This document shows positions 17,898-26,305 of a DNA stretch of 64,000 bases, piece by piece. A model generated the notes under the pieces. That model was not told the DNA's origin, did not search any database, and saw nothing but the letters and a program-made list of their open reading frames with translations. Positions within the stretch are counted from its first letter, which is position 1. Each line of letters begins with the position of its first letter. Origin of the DNA: Caulobacter sp. BP25 (GTDB taxonomy: Bacteria; Pseudomonadota; Alphaproteobacteria; Caulobacterales; Caulobacteraceae); assembly GCF_002737755.1 (NCBI RefSeq), contig NZ_PEGH01000018.1, positions 310,001 through 374,000 on the forward strand, in the 5' to 3' direction. The translations under genes were made by a program, and so were the position numbers.

Positions 17898-18051
17898 CAT
17901 CTCCGACCCTGGGAAAGTCCGCTCCTGCGCACCGCGCTGGAACCAAAATCTAGTGCGCCCGCCGCGGCCGGCCCTGACTCGTCGCGGACCTTGGGAAGCC
18001 GCCCCCCCCTCTGTCGCGAGCGCGGAACGGTTGCGCCCAGTCGATATGAGC

Positions 18052-18771
18052 TTAGCCTTCGCCCTGTAGGGACGTCTTCAGCACACCGGCGGCGCGGATC
18101 GCCGCGCCCCAGCCGCCATAGAAGGCGATATGCGACAGCGCCTCGCCGAACTGCTCGACGGTCAGGCCTTGTTGGCGAGCGCGGCTGAAGTAGAACGGCA
18201 GGAAATCGCTCTGGCCCGAGGCCGCCAAGACCGAGAGGGTCGCCAGGCCGCGGTCGCGCGGCGCTAGGCCCGGGCGGCGCCAAACTTCATGATACAGAAG
18301 GTCGTCGGTGAAGTGTTGCAGCGAAGGCGACACGGGCGTCACGGTTTCGGCGATGAAGCTGGCGCGGATCGCCTCGTCGGGAATTGCCTCCTCCAGCGGG
18401 ATGAGATCCTCCGAGACGCCCGGTAGTTGGTCCGTCGTGACGCCGCGCTTGGCGAAAATCGCGCTCAGAGTCGCCATCGCGCCGAAGGCGTTGGGCCAGC
18501 CGGCATAGAAGGCCAGGTGGGTCATCAGTTCCGAGAGCTCTGATGGCTCTAAGCCGCTGTCGAGCGCCTTCTCCAGATAGTGCGGATAGGCGAGCTGGGC
18601 GTTGCGGGCGACCAGCGTGGACACCGTGACGATCGCCCGGTCACGGCGGGAAAGCCCGAGGCGGCTCCAGAGCTCGTCGACGATCTTGTCCTGGGTGTAG
18701 GTCACCAGAACCGGGGAGACGCTGCCCACAATGTTGAACAGGGCGAGCGTGGGATCTTGAGGCGTGGTCAT
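18052..18771 (-). CDS. Carboxymuconolactone-decarboxylase-family protein, two-domain
   Basis: 239 residues with two CMD/AhpD-like repeats. Each has the pattern LSRRDRAIVTVSTLVA … MTHLAFYAGWPNAFGAM and APRDRGLATLSVLAA … LSHIAFYGGWGAAIRAA. No CxxC pair is present, so an AhpD-type peroxidase-recycling role is unlikely; the family also includes gamma-carboxymuconolactone decarboxylase-like enzymes and stress proteins of unknown reaction. It is the last gene of a minus-strand run with the alcohol dehydrogenase (27-bp gap) and flavodoxin-like protein, opposite a LysR regulator. Confidence 0.8.
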   Translation of the reverse strand: MTTPQDPTLALFNIVGSVSPVLVTYTQDKIVDELWSRLGLSRRDRAIVTVSTLVARNAQLAYPHYLEKALDSGLEPSELSELMTHLAFYAGWPNAFGAMATLSAIFAKRGVTTDQLPGVSEDLIPLEEAIPDEAIRASFIAETVTPVSPSLQHFTDDLLYHEVWRRPGLAPRDRGLATLSVLAASGQSDFLPFYFSRARQQGLTVEQFGEALSHIAFYGGWGAAIRAAGVLKTSLQGEG

Positions 18772-18798
18772 GAGGGCGTGTCCGGAAAGAGCGTGTGG

Positions 18799-19850
18799 TC
18801 AGGCTTGCGAGAGCGAGGCTAGGTCGATGACGAACCGGCGATGGGTGTCGCCAGCCTCCAGGCGGGCGAAGGCCTGATTGATGTCCTGGATCGCGATCAG
18901 CTCGATATCTGGGGCGATGGCGTGCTCGGCGCAGAAGTTCAGCATCGCTTGGGTGTTGGCGACGCCGCCGATGAAGGAGCCCGCGACGGTCTTACGGCCC
19001 CGCACGAGGGCGCCCGCCGGGACGGGAGGCGTCAGCGGCCCCATGTAGCCGACGATGACCAGATCGCCGCCGACCGCGAGGGTGGACAGGTAGGGCGACA
19101 GGTCATGGGCGTACGGGATCGTATCGATGACGAGATGGTAGCGGCCCGCGACCGCGGACATCTGTCCGTCATCCGACGTGATCACCACCGCGTCCACGCC
19201 CAGATCGAGCGCGTCCTGGACCTTGCTGGCCGAGCGCGTGAACACCGTGACTTCGGCGCCCATCGCCTTGCCGAGTTTCGCGGCCATCTGGCCAAGCCCG
19301 CCCAGGCCGACGACGGCGAGGCGCACGCCTTCGCCCACGCCCCAGCGGCGCAACGGCTCCCATACGGTGATCCCCGCGCAGAGCAGGGGAGCTGCGCGGG
19401 CCGGATCGAGCGCGGCGGGGATCGACAGCACAAAGCGCTCCGACGCCACGAGAGCTTTGGAGTACCCCCGAACGTCGGCCGGCCGTCATGACGGTCGACG
19501 GCGTTGTAGGTGAAGGTCGCGCCTTCGACGCAGTGCTGCTCCGACCCGGCCTGGCAGGAGCCGCAATGGCCGCACGAGTCGACCATGCAGCCGACCCCGA
19601 CCCGGTCGCCGACCTTGAAGCGCGTGACGTCGGCGCCGATCGCGGTCACGCGCCCGACCACCTCATGCCCGGGCACGACGGGATAGTTCGTAAAGCCCCC
19701 GTGGTTGCGGGCGATATGGAGGTCGGTGTGGCAGACGCCGCAGAACTCGACCTCGATCAGAACGTCGTCCGCGCGCAGTGGACGCCGTTCGATGTCGAAG
19801 GGCGCCAGATCGCTGGTAGGGGAGCTGGCGGCGTAGCCGACGGTGCGCAC
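18799..19850 (-). pseudogene. Zinc-type NAD(P)-dependent alcohol dehydrogenase, frameshifted
   Basis: The N-terminal half (19850 to about 19470) has the catalytic zinc site (GVCHTDLH, PGHEVVGRV) and the structural zinc site (CGHCGSCQAGSEQHC). The C-terminal half (from about 19465) has the Rossmann motif GLGGLGQMAAKLGKAMGAEV and runs to a normal end. The two halves are in different frames: one G is missing from the run of Gs after TTC (C run 19465-19469 on the plus strand). Restoring it rejoins a ~350-residue cinnamyl-alcohol-dehydrogenase-like protein with TFGGYSKALVASE at the joint. Either a true mutation or a homopolymer sequencing error. Confidence 0.85.
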
Positions 19851-19856
19851 GGCGCT

Positions 19857-20414
19857 TCAGGCCTTGCCCGCGCGGAACTGCGCGGCGATCTCGGCGACGC
19901 GTTGGCCAAGATGAGCGGCGGTGGCGAGATCGCTGGCGATCGGCGTGACCTCGGCCGGCGCTTCGTCGGACTGAGCCATGGCGCCGAGCCAGCCGCCGAC
20001 GCGGTTCAGCTCTTCGTTGGTCTTGCCGGGGAAGAGATCCAGACCGACCCAGATCATCCCGTGCTGGGCCGCGAACAGCGCCATCGAGATGAGGGAATTC
20101 AACTTGTCGCCGTGCATGGCGCCCGAATTGGTGAAGCCCGCCGCGATCTTGTTGCGCCAGGTCTGGGGAACCCACGCCGTGCGCGTGGACGCTTCCATGA
20201 AGCCCTTCAGCTTGGCGCTGATCAGGCCGTTGTAGGTCGGCGAGCCAAAGATGATGCCGTCGGCGGCGGCCAGGGTGTCCCAATCGATATCGCCGTCGGC
20301 CACAGCGATCAGCTTGGCCGAGGCGCCAGCGACGCGGTTGACGCCTTCGGCGACGGCTTGCGCCTGCTTGGCGGTGTGGCCGTAGCCACTGTCATAGACG
20401 ATCGCGATCTGCAT
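19857..20414 (-). CDS. Flavodoxin-fold NAD(P)H:quinone oxidoreductase / FMN reductase (WrbA-like)
   Basis: 185 residues starting MQIAIVYDSGYGHTAKQAQA, with the flavodoxin phosphate-binding loop (YDSGYGHT), the DGIIFGSPTYNG flavin-contact loop and FTNSGAMHGDK. A longer upstream frame exists, but the conserved fold begins at the ATG at 20414. It probably reduces quinones using FMN. The alcohol dehydrogenase gene follows after 6 bp and the CMD-like gene after that, forming a redox operon divergent from a LysR gene; induction of WrbA-like genes by LysR proteins in response to electrophiles is common. Confidence 0.85.
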   Translation of the reverse strand: MQIAIVYDSGYGHTAKQAQAVAEGVNRVAGASAKLIAVADGDIDWDTLAAADGIIFGSPTYNGLISAKLKGFMEASTRTAWVPQTWRNKIAAGFTNSGAMHGDKLNSLISMALFAAQHGMIWVGLDLFPGKTNEELNRVGGWLGAMAQSDEAPAEVTPIASDLATAAHLGQRVAEIAAQFRAGKA

Positions 20415-20460
20415 GGTCTGGGTGTCCGTTTCATTCAGCGCGCGCTCAAATCTCGGCGCG

Positions 20461-20522
20461 GCCACTGGTGTACGGCAGCTGTATAATGTAGATCTTTCGT
20501 ATCCAGTGGCGATCAATGATCG
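20461..20522. promoter_or_regulatory. Candidate LysR operator region
   Basis: The 139-bp divergent region between the flavodoxin-like gene and the LysR gene holds GCCACTGG (20461-20468) mirrored by CCAGTGGC (20503-20510). Directly adjoining it is a perfect 13-bp palindrome CGATCAATGATCG (20510-20522). A region of low GC (TATAATGTAGATC) lies between them and could hold a -10 element. Symmetry is seen; regulator binding is inferred. Confidence 0.4.
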
Positions 20523-20553
20523 CGACTTTGTATCCCGTTGGGAGCCAATAGGC

Positions 20554-21522
20554 GTGACGAGAGACAGTTTCGATGGGCTGGGCGTCTTCGTGGAGGTCGT
20601 CGAAGCTGGCGGCTTTTCCCGCGCCGCAGAGCGCTTGGCGCTGACCCGTTCGGCGGTCGCCAAGACCATCGCCCGGCTCGAGGAGCGACTGGGCGTGCGC
20701 CTCTTCCACCGGACGACCCGGACCCAGACCCTGACCGAGGACGGTCATGCGTACTTCGAGCATTGCCAGCGGGCGCTGCAGGAGGTCCGCGCGGGGCAGG
20801 CGCTGCTCGACTCCGGCCGTCGCGAGGTTCGTGGAACGCTGAAGATCTCGATGCCGGTTCTGTTTGGACGCCATTGCGTGGCGCCGCTGCTGCTGGAGCT
20901 GGCGGCGCGACATCCGGATCTGGCGTTGGACCTGCGTTTCAGCGACGCTGTTGTCGACGTGATCGGCGAGCGGTTCGATCTGGCGGTGCGCAATGGGCGG
21001 CCGGGCGACAGCGGAGCGCTACAGACCCGCAAGGTCGCCGAGCAGCGCAAGGTTGTCTGCGCCGCGCCGCGCTATCTGGCCGCCCGGGGCGTGCCGGAGA
21101 CGATCGCCGATCTCGCCGAACATGAGGCCCTGGCCTACTGGCGCAACGAGCAACTGTTCGACTGGACGTTCGTCGACGCGGACGGGGCGCGGACGATCGC
21201 CAAGCTCAACTGGCGCTTCCAGTTTGACGATCACGAGGCCATCGTCGACGCGGCTGTCAAAGGGCTAGGCGTCGCCTGGGTTCCAGACTGGCTGGTGCGC
21301 GAGCACATCGAGGCCGGCCGGCTTCAGCCGATCCTCAACGCGCATCCGGCGCCGCCGCTGGAAACCTATCTCGTCTGGCCGGCGGCCCGGACCCTGCCGC
21401 TTCGCACACGCGTGGCCATCGACTGGCTGGCCGCGCGGCTGCAATCGGCCCTGCCGTCCGAACCGCCAGCGACGCCACGCGTTGAGCCAAGCTCAGCATT
21501 GCATGAAACAAGCGGCCCCTGA
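20554..21522 (+). CDS. LysR-family transcriptional regulator
   Basis: 322 residues from the GTG at 20554, which has GGGAG 9-10 nt upstream; the frame is open further upstream but lacks homology there. N-terminal winged HTH (FVEVVEAGGFSRAAERLALT, then RSAVAKTIARLEERLGVRLF, HRTTR) and a C-terminal substrate-binding domain (GTLKISMPVLFGRHCVAPLL, LALDLRFSDAVVDVIGERFD). It resembles the LysR subgroup that controls adjacent oxidoreductase/flavodoxin genes. It is divergent from the flavodoxin-ADH-CMD operon and is the likely regulator of it. Confidence 0.88.
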   Translation: MTRDSFDGLGVFVEVVEAGGFSRAAERLALTRSAVAKTIARLEERLGVRLFHRTTRTQTLTEDGHAYFEHCQRALQEVRAGQALLDSGRREVRGTLKISMPVLFGRHCVAPLLLELAARHPDLALDLRFSDAVVDVIGERFDLAVRNGRPGDSGALQTRKVAEQRKVVCAAPRYLAARGVPETIADLAEHEALAYWRNEQLFDWTFVDADGARTIAKLNWRFQFDDHEAIVDAAVKGLGVAWVPDWLVREHIEAGRLQPILNAHPAPPLETYLVWPAARTLPLRTRVAIDWLAARLQSALPSEPPATPRVEPSSALHETSGP

Positions 21523-21624
21523 TCGTCGAGCGGCGCGGCGTGTAAACTTCGCCGGGCGTACCCTATATGCAGCGCGCGCACGGTACGGTCGCGAGCGCCC
21601 CATGAAACGAGATGGAGAAGCCCG

Positions 21625-22188
21625 ATGGAGCTTCGGATCAACGGCGTGACGCGCGAGGTCGACGCGGAGCCGGATACGCCCCTGCTGTGGGTCCTCCGCG
21701 ATAACCTGGGCATGACCGGAACCAAATACGGATGCGGCGTCGCGCAATGCGGCGCTTGCTCCGTCCTGCTCGATGGCGTCGTGACGCGATCGTGCGTGAC
21801 GCCGATCGATGGCCTGGCGGGCCATGAGATCACGACGATCGAGGCGATCGAAGCCGATCCGGTGGGCGCGCGCGTCGTCGCCGCCTGGGTCGAGCACCAG
21901 GCCCCCCAATGCGGCTACTGTCAGTCGGGCCAGGTGATGGCCGCGACATCGCTGCTGAAGCAGAACGCCCATCCCACCGACGACGAGATCGGCGCGGCCA
22001 TGGTCAATCTATGCCGCTGTGGCACCTACAACGCGATCAAGGCGGCGATGCGGGATCTGGTGGGCGTGGCGAAGACGGCCGATGCGGATAGAGGCGCGGT
22101 CTTGGCGACGAGCGCCGTGATGCTTGGCGCGGCGGGCGCCGTGCTCGCCGCGACGCGCGGCGAGGGTTCGGAGGCGGCCGATGTCTGA
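21625..22188 (+). CDS. [2Fe-2S] subunit of a xanthine-oxidase-type molybdenum hydroxylase (IorA-like)
   Basis: 187 residues with a plant-type ferredoxin cluster site (YGCGVAQCGACSVLLDG, then SC) and the C-terminal second cluster site (CGYCQSGQVM … NLCRCGTY). Family members such as isoquinoline 1-oxidoreductase alpha subunit are ~150 residues. This one carries an extra C-terminal stretch with a hydrophobic run (AVLATSAVMLGAAGAVLAA) that could be a membrane anchor. The catalytic subunit overlaps its 3' end by 8 nt and a cytochrome c follows, so electrons likely pass Mo to Fe-S to haem. GGAG lies before the ATG. Confidence 0.9.
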   Translation: MELRINGVTREVDAEPDTPLLWVLRDNLGMTGTKYGCGVAQCGACSVLLDGVVTRSCVTPIDGLAGHEITTIEAIEADPVGARVVAAWVEHQAPQCGYCQSGQVMAATSLLKQNAHPTDDEIGAAMVNLCRCGTYNAIKAAMRDLVGVAKTADADRGAVLATSAVMLGAAGAVLAATRGEGSEAADV

Positions 22189-24427
22189 GGCTCCCATCCA
22201 GGATCTGGCCGAACTCCAGCTCGACGAACGGCCCGTCAATCTGTCCAGGCGCGGCTTCCTGCTGCGTTCGGTGGGCGCCGGCGCCGGCGCCCTTGTGCTC
22301 GGCGTCGGGCTGAACGCCGGGTCGGCGCGCGCGCAGGCCGCCAAGACCTTCGCGCCCGGGACCAGGGTGCCAGCCTTCTTGGAGATCCGAGCCGACAACA
22401 CGGTGCGGCTGCAGAGCCCGTTCGTGGAAGGCGGCCAGGGCGTGTTCACCGCCATGGCCCAGATCGTCGGCGAGGAACTGGACATCGATCCATCCGCCTT
22501 TGTCGTCGAGAACGCGCCGACCGGACCGGACTACCTGGTCGTGAATGGCGTCATGCGCATCACCGGCGGCAGCATGTCGGTGCGCACCAGCTACGAGACC
22601 ATGCGACGACTAGGGGCCCTGGCCCGCCATATGCTTCTGCAGGCCGCCGCGCCGCGCCTGGGCGCGCCCGTGGAAGCTCTATCGACCGAGCCGGGTCGCG
22701 TGGTGCACAAGGCCTCGGGGCGGTCATTGAGCTATGGCGAGCTGGCGCCGCATGCGCTGGACCTTCCCGTTCCCGACCCCACGACGGTGTCCCTGAAATC
22801 GCCCTCCCAGTTCCGATGGATCGGCAAGGGCGTCGCTCGCCTTGACGTCCGCGATAAGTCCACCGGCAAGGCGGTCTACGCGATCGACGAGCGGGTCGAG
22901 GGAATGCTCCACGCCGCGGTCCAACACGCTCCGCGCCTGGGGCTGACGGTCGGCGCCGTCGGTAACGAAGATCAGGTTAAGGCCATGCGGGGCGTCCATT
23001 CGATCCACCGCCTGCCAGGCGCCGTGGCGGTCGTCGCCGAACGGTGGTGGGACGCGCGCCGCGCCGCCGAGGCGCTGGAGGTCGACTGGCGCGAGCCGGG
23101 CTCCGACAGCACCTTGCGCTACATGCCCGCCGACTTCTCGACGGAAGCCTTCGCGAAGAGTCTTGCGGCTTCCCAGATCAAGGTCGACGAGGCCGAGGTG
23201 AAAGGGGATGTCGGCGCGGCGTTCCAGGCGGCCAAGACGACGATCGAAGCCACCTACCACAGCCAGTTCGTCAACCATGGCCAACTGGAGCCGCCGTCGG
23301 CCCTGGCCTGGTTCCACGATGGCCTGCTGGAGCTGTGGTTTCCCAATCAGGCGCCGGACATGTTCCTGGCCGATGTGGCCAAGCGCACGGGCCTCCCGCC
23401 CGAGAAGATCAAGATCCATTCGCCCATCCTGGGCGGCTTCTTCGGCCGACACTTCCTCTACGAGAGCGCAAACCCCTATCCGCAGGCCATTGAACTGGCC
23501 AAGGCCACAGGACGGCCGATCAAGTTGATCTGGTCGCGGGAAGAGGAGTTCCATCGGGACGTCCTTCGTCCGATGGCGGCTGTTCAGTTCCGGGCTGGCC
23601 TCGACGCGGAAGGTCTTCCGACGGTCGTGGAGGCGATCAGCGCCACGGAGGGGCCCACGGAGGGCATCGCCGGCAAGCGCCAGGGTCTGGACCCGACGGC
23701 GTTGGAGGGACTGACCAACAAGAGCTACGCGATCGCCAATCGCCGGATCGGCCAGCGCTATGTCAAGGGACCCGCCATGCTGGGCTATTGGCGATCCGTC
23801 GGCAATTCGATGAACGACTTCTTCTATGAGTGCTTCCTGGACGAGATCGCCGACGCCGGAAAGCAGGACCCATTCGAGCTACGGCTCGCCCTGCTGAAGG
23901 ACAATCCGCGGCTGATCACGCTGCTGAAGGCGGCGGCCGAGCTGTCGGGCGGCTGGAAGCGCGGGCCCTACAAGGCCCCGGACGGTTCGCGGCGCGCGCG
24001 GGGCCTGGGTATGGCCTCGCCGTTCGGCACCGAGACCGCGGCCATCGCCGAGGTCTCGGTCGAGGACGGGCGCGTCCGGGTTCACGAGGTCTGGCAGGCC
24101 ATCGACCCGGGCAGCATCGTCAATCCGGCGATCATCGAAGCCCAGGTCAACTCCGCAGTCGCCCTGGGGCTGTCCCAGGTGCTGATGGAGGAGGCCGTGT
24201 ACGAGAACGGCCTTCGCACCTCGCGAAACTACGATCTCTACCCGATCCTCCCGCCGGAGCAGATGCCGCGTGTCCATGTGAAGATCATCGAGAGCGGCGC
24301 CAAGATGGGCGGCATCGGCGAGCCGGGCCTGCCGGCGGTGCCCCCGGCGGTGGCCAACGCGGTTTCCCATCTCACCCGGCAACGCGTGCGGAGTATGCCG
24401 CTCTCGCGCCTGACCTTTAAGGCTTAG
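22181..24427 (+). CDS. Molybdopterin-binding subunit of aldehyde/isoquinoline oxidoreductase (IorB-like)
   Basis: 748 residues; the ATG at 22181 overlaps the IorA-like stop. A twin-arginine leader (LSRRGFLLRSVGAGAGALVL) indicates folded export to the periplasm. Mo-hydroxylase features are HGQLEPPSALAWF, LGGFFGRHFLYESANPYPQA and the GIGEPGLPAVPPAVANAV stretch carrying the expected catalytic Glu. Family members hydroxylate N-heterocycles or oxidise aldehydes. The substrate cannot be named from sequence. It forms a three-gene unit with the [2Fe-2S] subunit and the triheme cytochrome 4 bp downstream. Confidence 0.9.
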   Translation: MSEAPIQDLAELQLDERPVNLSRRGFLLRSVGAGAGALVLGVGLNAGSARAQAAKTFAPGTRVPAFLEIRADNTVRLQSPFVEGGQGVFTAMAQIVGEELDIDPSAFVVENAPTGPDYLVVNGVMRITGGSMSVRTSYETMRRLGALARHMLLQAAAPRLGAPVEALSTEPGRVVHKASGRSLSYGELAPHALDLPVPDPTTVSLKSPSQFRWIGKGVARLDVRDKSTGKAVYAIDERVEGMLHAAVQHAPRLGLTVGAVGNEDQVKAMRGVHSIHRLPGAVAVVAERWWDARRAAEALEVDWREPGSDSTLRYMPADFSTEAFAKSLAASQIKVDEAEVKGDVGAAFQAAKTTIEATYHSQFVNHGQLEPPSALAWFHDGLLELWFPNQAPDMFLADVAKRTGLPPEKIKIHSPILGGFFGRHFLYESANPYPQAIELAKATGRPIKLIWSREEEFHRDVLRPMAAVQFRAGLDAEGLPTVVEAISATEGPTEGIAGKRQGLDPTALEGLTNKSYAIANRRIGQRYVKGPAMLGYWRSVGNSMNDFFYECFLDEIADAGKQDPFELRLALLKDNPRLITLLKAAAELSGGWKRGPYKAPDGSRRARGLGMASPFGTETAAIAEVSVEDGRVRVHEVWQAIDPGSIVNPAIIEAQVNSAVALGLSQVLMEEAVYENGLRTSRNYDLYPILPPEQMPRVHVKIIESGAKMGGIGEPGLPAVPPAVANAVSHLTRQRVRSMPLSRLTFKA

Positions 24428-24431
24428 GGCG

Positions 24432-25790
24432 ATGGAGGGGCGGAAATACAAGCGGCTCTCCATCGCCCTGGGCGTGGCGGCGAGCGCGATCATCGTCGGC
24501 GCCGTAGGCTGCTGGGCCGTGGCGACGAGAACGCCGGCTTCGCCCTTCGATGGCGCGGGGGAACCCGTGGTCACGCCGGCCCTGGTTCAGCATGGCGCCT
24601 ATGTGGCCCGCGCCGCCGACTGCGTGGCCTGCCACAGCCTGCCCAACGGTCCGGCTTTCGCGGGCGGCCTCAAGATGCCCACCCCGCTCGGCGCGATCTA
24701 CGCGACCAACATCACGCCCGATCCTAAGACCGGCATCGGCGCCTACACCCTGGCGGAGTTCGATCGCGCCCTGCGTCATGGCGTGGCCCGCGATGGTCAC
24801 AGGCTCTATCCGGCCATGCCCTATCCGTCTTACGCGCGGATGACCGATGGCGACGTCCGCGCCCTCTACGTCTATTTCAAGCAGGGCGTGAAGCCGGTCG
24901 CCCAGGCCAATCATCAGAGCGACATTCCTTGGCCGCTGAACATGCGCTGGCCGCTGGCGATCTGGAACGTCCTGTTCGGCGGTCCTGGCGAGCCTCGTCC
25001 GGACTTGGCGGGTGATCCCCTTTGGAGCCGAGGCGCCTATCTCGTGCAGGGGCCCGGCCACTGCGGCGCGTGCCATACGCCGCGCGGCCTGGCCATGAAC
25101 GAAAAGGGTCTGGACGAGCGTAGCCGCAGCTACTTGGCGGGCGCCGAGATCGACGGCTGGTACGCCCCAAGTCTGCGTGGTGATCACAACCTCGGACTGG
25201 CCCGATGGAGCGAGGACGATATTGCGGGCTTCCTGAAAAACGGTCGCAACGGCCATGGCGTGGTCTTCGGGTCGATGACCGACGTGGTCAACAATTCCAC
25301 CCAGTTCCTGACCGAGCAGGACGCCCAAGCGATCGCGCGGTATCTGAAATCGCTGCCGGGAGACGCCGGGCGAGACGGCGCGCCCTGGCGCTACGAGGTC
25401 GTGGCGTTCGACGGACCCGCGGGAGACACCCCAGGCGCGCGGACCTACCAGGCCAAGTGCGCCTTCTGCCATGGGCTCGACGGCAAGGGTCAAGCGCCCT
25501 GGATGTCGCCTCTGGCTGGGACGGCCTCCTCGATGAGCCGGAACCCGGCGTCGACGATCAACATCACGCTCAACGGTTCCGGCCGGGTCGTCGCCGGCGG
25601 CGTCCCGGACGCCTATCACATGCCCGCCTTCCGCGCGCAGTTGTCCGATCGCGAGATGGCTGAAGTGATCAGCTTCGTGCGCACATCGTGGGGTAACCAG
25701 GGGGGCGAGGTGTCGGCCAAGGCTGTCGCGACCGCGCGCGCCGAGACGCGCCCCGCCAGCAGCGTCCCCGCGCTGCTGCCCACCCAGTGA
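24432..25790 (+). CDS. Membrane-anchored triheme cytochrome c (electron acceptor of the Mo-hydroxylase)
   Basis: 452 residues: one N-terminal membrane helix (about 10-31) and three CXXCH haem sites, CVACH at 64-68, CGACH at 211-215 and CAFCH at 343-347. Layout matches the cytochrome c subunit of membrane alcohol/aldehyde dehydrogenases. It starts 4 bp after the catalytic subunit and most likely accepts electrons from the [2Fe-2S] subunit and hands them to the respiratory chain at the periplasmic face. The next gene overlaps its end by 4 nt. Confidence 0.92.
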   Translation: MEGRKYKRLSIALGVAASAIIVGAVGCWAVATRTPASPFDGAGEPVVTPALVQHGAYVARAADCVACHSLPNGPAFAGGLKMPTPLGAIYATNITPDPKTGIGAYTLAEFDRALRHGVARDGHRLYPAMPYPSYARMTDGDVRALYVYFKQGVKPVAQANHQSDIPWPLNMRWPLAIWNVLFGGPGEPRPDLAGDPLWSRGAYLVQGPGHCGACHTPRGLAMNEKGLDERSRSYLAGAEIDGWYAPSLRGDHNLGLARWSEDDIAGFLKNGRNGHGVVFGSMTDVVNNSTQFLTEQDAQAIARYLKSLPGDAGRDGAPWRYEVVAFDGPAGDTPGARTYQAKCAFCHGLDGKGQAPWMSPLAGTASSMSRNPASTINITLNGSGRVVAGGVPDAYHMPAFRAQLSDREMAEVISFVRTSWGNQGGEVSAKAVATARAETRPASSVPALLPTQ

Positions 25791-26296
25791 GACGCCTGCG
25801 GCCCGCCCCAAGGGTCAAGCGCCGCCTCCTTCTGGCGGTCGCGATCCTTCTGGCGGCTGGTGGCGCGGCCGCATGCAGCGATGTGAAGGCTTCAAAGGCG
25901 ATGCCCCAGTCCTCAAACACCCAAGCGACGGCCATGGGCCAGGCGATCGTGATCCGTTTTGAAGGCCGTGCCATCGCCGCAGCGCTCGACGACACCCCAG
26001 ACGCCCGCGCCTTCGCGGCGCTTTTGCCTTTGACCCTCACGCTCGAGGATTATGCCGCCACCGAAAAGATCGCGGACCTTCCGTCCAAGCTGCCGGCCAG
26101 GGACGCCGCGACCGGGCACACGCCGAGCGTGGGCGACATCGCCTACTACGCGCCCTGGGGCAACCTCGCGATCTTCCACAAGCCTTTCCGCCATTCTCCC
26201 GGCCTGGTGAAGCTGGGCCGCTTGACGGAGGAGGGCGATGTGGCGCGCCTCGCGAAGCCGGGATCGGTTCGTGTGGAGATCGCCAAGGCGCCCTAG
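25787..26296 (+). CDS. Exported cyclophilin-like-fold protein
   Basis: 169 residues with an N-terminal export signal (RRLLLAVAILLAAGGAAACSD; the AAAC site might be a weak lipobox). The mature part resembles small cyclophilin-like-fold proteins (DUF-type): IVIRFEGRAIAAALDDTPDA, LPLTLTLEDYAATEKIADLP, then PSVGDIAYYAPWGNLAIFHK and VKLGRLTEEG. These are not known to be prolyl isomerases. The 4-nt overlap with the cytochrome gene ties it to the molybdenum hydroxylase operon, perhaps as a maturation or accessory factor (inference). Confidence 0.65.
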   Translation: MRRLRPAPRVKRRLLLAVAILLAAGGAAACSDVKASKAMPQSSNTQATAMGQAIVIRFEGRAIAAALDDTPDARAFAALLPLTLTLEDYAATEKIADLPSKLPARDAATGHTPSVGDIAYYAPWGNLAIFHKPFRHSPGLVKLGRLTEEGDVARLAKPGSVRVEIAKAP

Positions 26297-26305
26297 GAAC
26301 GCTCC

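Larger units (their letters stand above)
17373..18051. other. Gene-free segment with mobile-element debris
   Basis: About 680 bp without an intact gene. It contains the C-terminal fragment of a tyrosine recombinase (17453-17647), a 151-bp MITE-like element (17743-17893), and two degenerate copies of a short repeat (17901-17928, 17982-18000) that also occurs at 4111-4137. It separates the receptor/peptidase cassette from the redox gene cluster and looks like the eroded edge of an island. Confidence 0.6.

Noticed and set aside
17637..17900. 87-residue minus-strand open frame covering the MITE-like element
   Set aside because: It starts outside the element and runs through both inverted ends; better explained by the MITE itself.
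19182..19850. Programmed ribosomal frameshift in the alcohol dehydrogenase
   Set aside because: A single-base deficit in a G run without a slippery heptamer or downstream structure fits a mutation or read error better.
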